Shown here: piece by piece, positions 1-12,000 of the stretch
How the letters are laid out: each line of letters opens with the position of its first letter
Numbering within the stretch: the stretch's first letter is position 1
NCBI GenBank assembly: GCA_008360955.1
Contig: LUCM01004341.1
Location: 54,985-118,984, forward strand
Length of the DNA: 64,000 nt
Direction: 5' to 3'
DNA from: Fasciolopsis buskii
Taxonomy: Eukaryota > Platyhelminthes > Trematoda > Plagiorchiida > Fasciolidae
The notes under the pieces: generated by a model
The model's database searches: none
Seen by the model: the letters and a program-made list of their open reading frames with translations, nothing else
Told to the model about the DNA's origin: nothing
Made by a program: the position numbers and the translations under genes

Positions 1-15
1 CCGTCCTGGAGCAGG
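1..15 (+). CDS. 3' end of an exon cut by the window edge
   Basis: The first bases end in CAGG followed directly by a consensus GTAAGT donor at 16-21. In the phase used by the later exons the visible codons read V-L-E-Q, and one G is left over. That G would join the AA at 3328 to make a Glu codon. Only 15 bases are visible, so the acceptor and true length cannot be judged. Confidence 0.4.
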
Positions 16-3000
16 GTAAGTATGACCGTGCTACTCAATGCTTTGCCCAGGGTTTGTCATGATAAGATTGCCTCTGCTCCGAGTTCCCGCGCCGAGTTAA
101 AGTTCCAGTTCATTGTGGCTAAAACTTTTGGCCCAACGCTCCTGCTAGTGTTACCTAAAAAAATCGTTTCTATGGCTTGGGCAACAGCGTAGTATTAACT
201 GACCCAGTACTTTCAGCATCTTATCAACAGGGAGTCCTAATTTTCTTCCTTCTAGTGTATGAATCAAGGGGATGTCTAAATGAACTGCTGTCAAATGGGA
301 ATATATGAAGGTAGTGGTCAAAGGGATAAGTTCGCAGCATTTAGATGTGAAGGTCTCGAATTCGAATCTGCATCGTCGGCCAACTTCTACAATCAGATCC
401 CTCTATTGGCTGCGAGGCCCACCTGGAAATAATGTATACTGTAGTTCCAGTAACATGATAAATGTAAAAGATAAAGATAAGTAATTATAAGTATTTTATG
501 TCCACTTTCTCAGTTCACTCAGCTACCGGCATTATCCCCAGGTCCAATCAAGTGGGACAACAAGCTGTTCTGGCTAGAACTCTTGAAAATTCCAAAATCG
601 ATGTGTGCTGTTTCTGCTAAAGGCGTATGCAAGATTCCACTGTCACAGTCTTTCTCCGTAGCCAGGAAAAATCTTCATTCTGTCGCTTCATTCTTTGTAT
701 GACCCATGTTCTGTTTTCGAGCACTCGCCGTCAGGCTGGCCTTGGGGCCGTTCTGAGCATGCCAACTGAGATCACACAGAGTGGATTCCAGTTAACAGTC
801 GATTGTGTGCCGTTCGGTTGGATATTTCAGTAAGTGTTGATAGCAGTTGATCGAAGCCTCCTCGTTCGTTCTTCATATCTGTGAGTGGGCCCAGTGATTG
901 CAACTCGCCTGAAACCAAAGATCAGATCTAAAGGGAGATATCTACATTGCTCCAAAGTGTTTGATCAACGGAACTTGTGGTCGTTGCTGGTATTTTTGAC
1001 GCTAAACTCGATTACTTAGCGGAGACGGAACGGCGAGTCGGGGCCGATTTTCCGTCCCAGCCGATCACTTCGACAACAGAGATCATCTCATCCAGAAATG
1101 TTCTAACCACAAGCTGTTTTTGGCGAACACCAAGTTTTGTCATGAAAATCAAAGTCGACCAACTTGGCATTCACGTTCGCATTCACCGCTTTGGACTCAA
1201 GTTGATTACATTGCCAACGGTCGCGGATTGGCGGTCATCCTGGCGCACACACGTGAACTTAGATCACGGTTTACTCCGAGGTCGCTTTTGTTTGCATCTA
1301 GTCCGTGGTCACGCCATCTTGAGAGCCATTTGTACTGCACGCCTGGTCCTGGACGATAATTGCCGACCTCAATTCTGATATGAGATTTCAGTCCGGTTGT
1401 GGGCTCAAGCCTTCCATCCGAACCAGAGATGATGAGGGAAATAGGTTTCCTTAAAAGGCGTAAAACAGTTGAATTAGATGAACTGTTGGGATCCACTCCA
1501 AGGACGGTGATTAAGTGTTGACTTCGGAGTTATTAGAACTCCTTGGATCAATCTGGGCAATGAAAGAGATTCCAGAGGACTGTGATTATAAACATTTTCA
1601 AGTGGGATGATAAATTTTCAAGTAAAAACCACAAAAAAATTAACTAGGTATGCATTTCAATCAAAACTACTTGCTGCCACCATTCTTCGCCGATTAGCTA
1701 GTCCTCGCAAACGGACGCATGTCTGACAACCAGCCGAGTTTCCGTCCAGGTCGAAGTTGTATTGCCTACATCTTAACTTTGCTATCACTGTTAAGGCATA
1801 AACATTTTGCGTAGACTGGCGATTTCGGTCTTCCTTGAGTGGAAAACGGCGTTCGACTCGGTCTATCGTAAAATTCAATAGCGCTGCCTCTCACTGTAAT
1901 TAATTTCACTTATCTATTCTCTGTATGTGAATACCAAAATCGAGTTCGTGCTTCCTGCAATTTTTCACCCAAGTTCACCACGACAAGTAACGTTCTTTTT
2001 GACTTTGCCATCGAAATGGATATGGAGACGGCCCCATCCTCCTATGAGAATAGTAATATTGCCAGTTGATCAAACAGAAATTTGTATAACCTTGATTATG
2101 CAGTCCACAAGGTTCGGCTGAGTGAAGACCCAAATAGGCTGCAGGTTTTTTCCGATCGTCTAGACGACTGTGTATGTATGGTTTGGATGCCTTCGTCACA
2201 TTAGAGGTGTAAACTACTATTACAAGACTTGAGTGGCTCAACCCCGAAACTTTTCGTCCCAAAAGAACAATTGGATAATTGGAGTGATTTAGTTACTTGG
2301 GTGGTTGTATCTCACCCGGTGGTCGTATATTGCATGAAGTGCTTTCGCGCATAGAGAGGGCTCGATTGCAACTCACTAATTTGACGCATCCTTCACTACC
2401 TTTGAAGAGACTGGAGTCATAGTCGTGCATCCTGAGTTCGCCTTCCATTTCCATTGGGGGAGATATGCACTGTTAACTTTTCCCAACCAATGGGAGATAG
2501 CTATAGAGCATCCCCATGGTTTCTTAATGACGAGATTAGCGTTGTAATCACATGATGAATAATTTCTTGGCATTAGATGTTCTGCAGTCTTGTCTGCTTT
2601 TTATGCTGCAGACCTAAGAGTCTGCCCGAACGAGACAGCGCACTTCAAAAGTCTTTGAAAATTCACAAAAAATATAAACGGATGCGGTTTACTGATGCTG
2701 GCTTGTTGTATGCGTTGTGCTTAACAAATACAAAGTGGTAGCGGTTTATTGTCTCAGCGAAGAGGGCTCTTAGGAGACCTTTCAGGGAGCCACTGGGTTT
2801 TACGCAGCTCACCTTCTTCGTGGTTTTAAGGAATCGATCTCAATTTAGTAATTCCACACATCCGGTGCAGCTTAACCATAAGGATCTTCTATTAGCGAGA
2901 TCCATTTCCAGAAAGTATCAGCTCGTGGACGTCTGAGAAAGCACTATAAGATGTTTCGATGGCGGCGCAAACAGACGCGTATATATAAATTTGTCCGCAT

Positions 3001-6000
3001 TTATACATGTACATGTGTGAGCAAGTACATATGGATGTCAGCGTGTATGTTTCTATTTGCGTATATATGTACTTGCGGGTGTATTTAAACTTACGAATTC
3101 AGACAAGTAGGCACGTAATTAGGTTCTCACTTAGCCATGCATATTTGTATGTGTCCATATATATATATATATAATAATAACGAGTCCTAGTTTGGATCGA
3201 AACGTCACAATAAATACTATAGCACAATGTACGCGTTCTCACCACTAATATATACATATATATGATGACACATATAGGATGATATATATATATATATGTG
3301 AATATTATTAAATTGAAACGTTTTCAGAAGAAAGCCGTCCAAGTGAATCTTCATCAGACGGAAGTAAGAACAATCCGATATGCATTGAATTAATGTATTC
3401 GCTCTGGAGGCACATATTCGATTTTGCGCTCAGACTATTTCGGTAGTAAGGCTTGTTTTGTTAGGTTAAAAATCTCATTTTCAAACGCACGCGCCTAGTT
3501 CAGCAACTTCATTTGCAGACCAGATCAATATGATAATAAACTGAAAAGTAATGCTAGATCCTTTATTTCGTGTTATCTTCAACACCATCGTAGTGCATGC
3601 AAAGAAGCACACAAACATAGGCGGTTTTTTGTCATTTTCTGTTTGAATGCTCATACAAAGATGCAGTCAACCATATCAGCGTGTTTTGGCAGCTCAACTA
3701 CATGAATGAACAATTTACCGTTGCATGAAGCATCAGGCACTTGCGGGTCAGTGTTTAAAACTTTAGAACGACCACTTTGCAGACAATTGTGACGTTAATC
3801 TCGGTCGTCTTCATCACGCTGCACGAGCACACGCGGCTCCAAACATTGATATGACACTCCAAAGCAAAGTGAATTGGTGTGGATATATTTCGTGCTGAAC
3901 TGTCGATCTCCGTGCATTACTTAGGGCATCAGTTCCACGTTAGTTTTCTTTCAGTTATTACAATCTCCTGCTTTATATTGTGCGCATACATGCAGAATAA
4001 ATGCGGTTTTTGGTGTACCGCTAAATCGAAATTGCTTTCGGGTGGTGATACCCGCATTCGCTGCAAACAGCACGATTCAACTTCATCATTAATTCGAGTC
4101 TTACCAACATCTAAATGCAAACAGCACTGTCGCTGATGACAATGAGATCTCAGCTTATCAAAAGAACCCAACAATAATGAATGCACAGCAAATATTCATA
4201 TTTATTTATGGATCGGTTACTATTGCGTTTTACTAACTCTGTGACCAGTTCAAGACCAAGAGAATTTTAAAAAATTTTATCCACTTTTAGAAAGCGAGAA
4301 TTCAGCGGACTCTGCGCTGGATAAAAGTAAGCAAGATGCTCTTCTACCGTAAAATAATCGTCTTCCCTCATGTGAATGTTCGCATCTGCACGTTCACTAC
4401 TTGAAAGGTTCGAAATATTTCACCTATGCATATGAACACAATATGATGTAGCGATTATAAGAACATGGTGAAAATATCACGAACCGCGATAGTTACAGCC
4501 CGGCTGGCGGTGGCCAAACGGATAAGGTCGTGGCATTCGGACCTGAAAGTCGCAGGTTCGAGTCCTCCGACCGCCGGTCAGCTTCCCCACTTGGCAACCC
4601 TCTGCTGGCCGCGGCCCCCCTCCCTGAAAATTGATGTACACTGTAGTTTCATTAATAGAGAAAGTAAAAGATAAAGGATAAAAGAATATTGAGCAGGGAA
4701 TGCAGAAAACAGGCGGGCTATTGCAAAGCGTGCACACCTTGCCAGGTGGTTCTAATTAATGCCTCTTTCAGGAGAACATAGGTAGAACATAGGTAGATAA
4801 ACCTTAATTTCCATTGGACTCGAGGAGCGCTTTAGAGACATCGGTCGAATGCAAACAATGGCCGACTATCTTTAGCGCAGTCTGGCATCAACGAGAAAAC
4901 GAACTGTGAACTGTGATACTGTAAAACTTTCAACTAAGGAAAAATTAGATTTAAAGAACGCATTACTGACGTCGCTTATTCCTGAAAACGGGCCTGGCTC
5001 TCATTATTTGCGGTGCGATCTAAAAACAAAAAAACTCCTAGTCACCTAAAAGCGGGCATGGAATCTATCTTATCGTCAAATTTATGGGAATGCAGTTATA
5101 GACTGCTGTTAGTCTAGGAATCGCAACGCGCAGCTGTTTTTGTGCTTACACAGATGTCTCGAGATAACAATGGGAAGCTGATAAAAAAATGATAAGCGGA
5201 TACTCGAGTACGATTGGCGCTAACACATTGGGAATTATAAGGCAGGAAAATCCCTGAACAAATTAAGATAAAAGCTTCGTTCCTTTCATGAAAGACAAAT
5301 AGCCAAGAAATTCACGTTTCCTTATCAATCAGAGGGGCAAATAACCAGAACGCTATGCGTGATAAGCAGTCCATTTAAACAGAAGAGTTTCACTGTAATG
5401 AAAAAGTAATTATGCTTTCGTATCCTTATGGGATTCCGTGGTGGACGTTTGCTAGCCAGCTCAAGTTCAAAGTCCGCTCACTGCAGTACATTCTTGCACG
5501 TGGAAATGTGCATAACCAAGTTACATTTTTAGAATTTTGTTTTCCTTCTTTTTAGACCTGTTCATGTACAGAATTTTTGATAGCTGGATTCATTGTTGCT
5601 TTGATGTACTTCCGTGAAGCTTCACTAATCTAGAACGGAGGAGTATGCGTCAAGACTTCCCGGTAACCAACTCATAACGCGGTCATCAAGTGGTCGACAT
5701 TTCAATCGGAGGATCTCGGGTTCGAATATTTTCACGAAAGTTCTACTTACTGTTTTGGAAGCCGTCTGTTGGCCGCGGCTCCCTGCCTGAGAAAGCATGT
5801 GCTAATTAGAAAAATAAATGATGAAACATAAGATATTTGGCTTCCATTGTAATATGTTCATTCGCCCACATGCTGCTTCTAGAATCTTATATCAGGCTTT
5901 GATTGCTGGTCGTTGTTTTCCTTTTTTATATTTTACTTCCTTTATTAATGAAATAACAATGCACATAATTTGTCAGGAAGGGGGCCGCGGTAAGCAGAAG

Positions 6001-9000
6001 GCTGCCAAGTCGGGAAGCTGACCGACGGTTGGAGGATTCGAACCCGCGACTTTCTGGTCCGAACGCCACGACCACCACCGCCGGCCAACAGACCAGCAGA
6101 CTGACTGGTGGCATGTTTGCTCAGAACCGGATTTCCTTGGATGTCTGCATTTCCATCTGGCTATATCGTGACGTAGTAACTGCTGTGTATTATTCGTTCT
6201 TCGCCCATGAGGTCCCTTGGTCCAAATGTTTCGCCGTTCAATAAGCTTGTGTGAATCACTGGTTAATCGGTTCTGACTTGCTGGTTACCCTCACCGTAGA
6301 ATAGTAAATGCTACCGACCGTCATTGCTGTTTCGGTCGTACCGTTATTACTCAGTTGTGCGCGGTCATTCGGGTTAGGCCTAACCAGGATTAGTCTTCTG
6401 AATATTTAGGTTTAGATTTGTATCTTAGTGGAAATTCTGTGGCCTTGCAAGACGTTCTGGTTAGTATGGATATTTTTTCCAGCCTGCAGAACAAGTCGTA
6501 TTTTCTAATGCTTTCCGCCTACTTGACAGTAGGCGTAAATAGGAAATGCCCTTTTTGCTGGTAAGATTCTACGGTCGATTTCAGTGTTCAGATGGGATAT
6601 TGCGTATCCACATTTCTTGGCCAATTGATATTGATCATTTACGTTTCAGTAGGTTGATAAATCACCAGAAATTACAACCTCGGGATCCATTACCAAAAAT
6701 TGTTCCCGGGGGATTTTCCATGTAATCGCAACCTTGTTGCTATCTTGTTATCATTGCCCATGGAATTGAAAAAAATCTGGCAGATGTTTTTTCATATCCT
6801 CCTTTAATTTGTCATTCACACAGAAATCGAGAAACTTGAAAAAATGATTAATGATATCAGCAAGAAAAACGAGCCCGCGGAGAAGGGTAAGCCCGCAATT
6901 TTATCAACCCCAATATGCTTATACGCTTGGGCAGTTCTTGCCCAGATGAGGAGATCTCAAACTCCAGTGCAATTTCTGAGCATATTGTTCAGAATATTTC
7001 GTTTTTACTTTCCTTTATGAATGCTTTAATTAGTTTAATCAAGGACGCGAAACCGACTAAAGTTCCTGCAACTATAGAGGAAACACCAGCAATCCACGCT
7101 GAACAAAACGTGATCATTTAAATAGCGCAATAAATTTAAAACACCCACTCGAGTGCGCCGGCAACTACAAATCGAACTATGCGAGTGTGAGAAAAACCGA
7201 ACACTAAAGTCCAACCGAGAGCGATGAAACTTGCGTCCATCATCGACGTTTGCTTACGAATCGCTACCTACACGATGATGAACTGATAAAGCATACCGTT
7301 TCTTTGATTGGAATGGAATTAATTCACTTTACATTCAAAACACTCCCTATAGAATGAATAATTAATTCATTTTATAAAGATAAAATGTCCTAACAGATAA
7401 TTTGTTGAGTGCTAATGTCACTATCTTTTCCAATGATTCGGCAATTCGAAATGGTAGACTTACTTCTAAAGCGCTGTTTTCCGCTGTACAACATGGACGA
7501 TGTCGTGTTCCTACTCGTTTGTCCGAAGCGTATCCATTCGAACGTGCCAGTTACAGATGATCTACCCGTCAGTTAAGAGCACAATTGGATATGCTGCACA
7601 GACAAAACTGTTAGTGCGATTGCCTCCGAAATATCGATCAATCGGCTCTACGATTTGTTCATGAATGCTGCTGCCAAATCGCGTCTACTCCTAAACATCC
7701 CGCCAGCAAAGACCAGTTAAGCCAGAGACAGTGTCGTGACGTTTTCACTGAATCTATTGCTTTTTTATTTATTGTTCCATGTTATTTATGACAACAGGAT
7801 CAACTGCGTTGCATTCCACGCGAACTGTGCAATATCGCTATCCATTTCTTGTGTAGTGTAGCATGAACGAACCCCACAAAACTTGCCACAGTATTGGTCA
7901 TCTTTCATCATTTGGAGTCGCACTAATTGTGGCACATATTTTGCGATCGCATCTGAACAATTGAACGTCATTACCGCTTGGGAACATTTTCGCTGTGGAC
8001 TAAATCACTTACCAGGTAAAATTTCAGAAATTTTCTAAATTACGGAACCCTACGAAACCGAGGATGGCTGTTTCTTTGACCGAATGCTCATTACCTCAGA
8101 ATTTTGACATAATAACCATAAATGTTACGAGTGCTGAATTTAATTTGCGTGAAACTGAAAAAGACAGCGTGCATTTTGATTGGAAAATCCACTCGTGCAT
8201 TACTTATCCAAGGACCAACCTCACGGGCCGGTAACGAACCAGTTAGAATTTACTTGTCGCATATATTTCTACAGATGCCATTTTGGTGGTGCTTGACAAT
8301 GGTCTTTTGATCTGAGTGCATCATACAGTGGGATGGGTTTTAAAAATCTACTCAGTCGAGTAATCGCCTGCGCAGCACTAATCGAATTACTAATCTTTCG
8401 ACATGTTTCCTACGAATGTGGTCGGGCTTTAGTCTTTCTACGGCTGATCATTTCTCCACGACCGAGGTCCCTTTCAGGAAAATTATGTGCGCTGTTGTGA
8501 TGACAATACAACAAAAGTCAAAGACGAGAGCGAATAAAATAAATACTGTTATTCAGTCATAAGACGAGTTCGACAAGTCTGCCAGACAGATAAGCTTAGG
8601 AGCAAACAACTTTGAACCCTAAGAAGTCATGCTGTGTCAGCAATGGAACTTACATTTTTCGAGTGTTATCATTTTGTCTAAACTTTACAGACAAAACAAG
8701 AGTCGAAATCACTAGTTCTTTTAACGCCAATGCGAACTGCAGACACGCCGAAAGTGTGGGCGAAGTGACGTTGCGGCACACTATTTCCGTGTCGCGTGGT
8801 GAAAGGTGTTCCATCGTTTTATTTAGAAAATACTAAGGAAGTTCCATCTTTTGTTATTGCGCGTCAAAGAACAGTCAAATAAGAATTTCCGGCGTAAACT
8901 CGATAACCTACGTTATTTAAAGTTTTAACACCTGATGCCTTATGAATAGTTCCTCTCTTCTAAAATTCTGTTTCAGCACTTACTCAAGCTTTAACACTTT

Positions 9001-12000
9001 TACGAGAGAAACTCAACAAACCAGACGAGGTTGGAAGTAAGTAGTCCTAAATGCAACAACATGCTTTGACCGTCCGCTCCCGTCTACTAGCTGTGACAAA
9101 CGACACCGATCAGGCTGGACCCCAAGTTATGTGTCACACAGTTTGACACACTGTTGTCTGATTCCGCTGAGTACTATTCAACAGTCCGAATACTGGATAA
9201 TTTTTGTCTGCAAAAGATGATTTTAGACTGCAGAAATATTGACAGTAAAAATAACTGCTGATGAAGAGACCAGTAACTTTCTGTTTTGCTCGGTATCGTG
9301 TAGTCGAATTTAAACTGATTGGTGCAGCCGAAAACACCGCCATTACATTAATAGTCATATTTTTGAATGAATTTATTGTTTAGGCAATAAATGTAAGCAA
9401 AATTGAAATTGGAAATCGATTGCAGCCACCTGGATTTTCTGATAATCAGCGCGCAATTCTCATTATTTTCAAAAATAATGACGAGAAATAAATTTTGCAT
9501 GAGACCATGCAGTAGTTGAAAAGTAATTTTCGTAAATGCCGTGGGAAATGTAGACTGCGGTTTTTTCGGTAAACATGTTTGAGTCTCCACTGGTGCAAGT
9601 TTGATGTGTTCATCTCATTGATTAAACCGTCTTCCAACTAAGGCAATCCAGAAAAGGCTGGATGAAATTCACCGTGATCAAATGCCGTACATAAATAAAG
9701 CACATGGTCTCATGAATCGATCAAAAATTGTTTTACACTGAGTAAATGTCAAAGTTTGCTGTTCATTTCAGAACTAAATTCCGAGACAAACAAGAACACT
9801 GATTTAAGGGTTATTACATCTTCAACGTCAGTGACACCAGTGAGAAAAGTGTCGAAACTCAACCAGGAAAACAGATGTTATTTAGATTTACTGGTTTATG
9901 TAACCATTTTATGGGAAATGGAAATTCAAACTGGGTTAGCAAGAAGCATGAATGATACAGGGCTTCAAAACGGCATATAGACAGTTAATATGCAAACAGT
10001 AAATTGCACGTTATGGCGCGAAACGCAAATAAACATGAGAGAGCTGGCACGTCTAACTTCAAGCTGAAAATTAACTACCCTATCACCATGGACATTTCGT
10101 CGACTGTTTACCTAAGCAAGATGCTATCTAAAGAATGAATTTCTTTCTTATTAGCCTACATTCAAAATGCACAGTCTATAGTTCTGGTTATTGAACCCCT
10201 GTAACTTCCATACAGGAAAAGTATCCGGGTTCTCTTGTACCTGCTGAGGAACAGTTACAACAAGTCAATTAGATCAAAAATTTTGCTCTAAGCCAATCAT
10301 TTCAGTGATTTCAGCATAGAAAAAGCCCTTTGGCCTCTGGTCACAGAACAGTTTTTCAAACTCCATTTGTCTAGTGCTAGTCAAATCTGGTAGGTCCTTA
10401 GTGCAAATATAATTCACGAGATATTGTATCTGGCATGCACTTGTATTTGGTGACGTGTGTAAAAATATATTTACGAAAGAGATATGTACTTGACAGTTTT
10501 AGATAGCGCTTTATGACGGACACATGAGGTCATTTAATAACAGAAACAGTCAAATTCTTGCATAATAAGCCCGAACTATGCGGGATTTTAGATAGATAAA
10601 AACACAGAAAAGGGTGAAAAGGTGAATAAATAGATTTGTAAGTAGGTTGATTAAATTGATCAGGTAGGTTGAAGGTAACTAGGCAAATCGACCAACTGAC
10701 AAATGAATATAGGTACAAACGAATGTCGTTTATGGCAGTTTACTTTGGGAAATAAACTGTGCTTATTTACGTTTATTTCTTTTTCCACGAAGGGATTTAT
10801 GCTGTGTGTCTACTGGAGTTTTGATTTTCGCATCTGATACTGCAATCAGACTGATCGCCTCGTGCTCTGTTTCTTCACCCTTGCATTTTCATAGTTTGAA
10901 TGAACTGGACGTTGTATTCCAGACTGATGAAACTGTGACCTTGTTGTGTACATTGGTACAAATCGATGGTGTTTCCGATATATCATCGAGAGCGATCTAT
11001 TGACTGTGAAATGAGAATTCAAAATTAGTTTTTGGACGGCATTTATGGATTTCCACCAAAGTTATCTGTATGCGATGCCATTCAATCGAAACCGAAATAT
11101 CGTAATTTTGGGCAAGTGTTATGCAACCGCTTAAGTGGCCCAAAAAATCAGTCACGTGCTAAGTCATATTCATTTGTTCCCACCTTCCCCTTTTAGTAAC
11201 AAATGACGCAAAAAGAACCGTATCGCAGGAGCCAGTCGTAATGGGAGTCGAAAGTAAGCCCTCGTTGGCTTTTAAAATTACCACACCCTCTATGGATTGT
11301 AATGGTCGAATACAAGCTGAGATTGTCAATCAGATATTGTCAATTTAGGGCGACAGGCTATGACAATACACATGTATACTAACTGTATGATCACCATGTA
11401 GTCCAGACTTGCCAGTTCGAAGTTAAAGAATGCCAAAAACAAATGAGTATTGTTTTGAATTCCTCCAGACGTTTGCGGTATTAAAATCTAATGAGTAAAT
11501 GACCATTTAAGCTCCGCAAATGTCATTTCTAGTTGACTCAATAGACGGTCTTTGCTTAAGGTGCCCAAACTCGAATCCAGATTGAATTCGGCAAAATCAG
11601 GCGAAAAAGTGGTCTGCATTTTACAACGAGGCCAGATGGTGAAGACCAAATAAACCGTAGCGAAGTAGATAATTAGGAAAGAAATTAACCAGTTTTCGAT
11701 TGATTCGTCGTGCAGTGTATATTTCCGACTTACCATAGAGAAATTACAGAATCACTGTACAGCCGTTTCGTTCCTGTTGAGAACCATCAGCAATGTAAAT
11801 CAATTGCCTGGGAAACGGATCGCGAACGCGGACGAACGATGGTAAGTAGAACATCCAAGTCGTTAAGCTATCTGGGCTAATTCTCAACTGTTTATCGAAC
11901 ATCATTTGGAAATTCAGTTAAGTCTTCTTCTACTGCAAAGCCCTGCACGGCTCTGTCTTACGCTTCGCTTCCTACACATGAATTCGTCTTCACCCGGGAG

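Noticed and set aside
779..829. CACACAG ... GTAAGT segment that looks like an exon
   Set aside because: It encodes WIPVNSRLCAVRLD, part of the RTE endonuclease, and its length (50) does not fit the phase rule.
3301..3360. Minus-strand CTGATGA ... GAAAAC pattern suggesting a hammerhead ribozyme
   Set aside because: Stem II does not pair cleanly, and the same bases form a good plus-strand 36-nt exon with acceptor and donor.
4504..4577. Genuine tRNA-Arg gene
   Set aside because: A T-stem mismatch, extra bases before the acceptor strand, and the attached body and tail shared by other copies show that it is a SINE head.
11775..11825. 51-base interval between ACCATCAG and GTAAGT
   Set aside because: The phase-1 frame has a TAA at the second codon; only other phases are open, and no neighbour supplies them.
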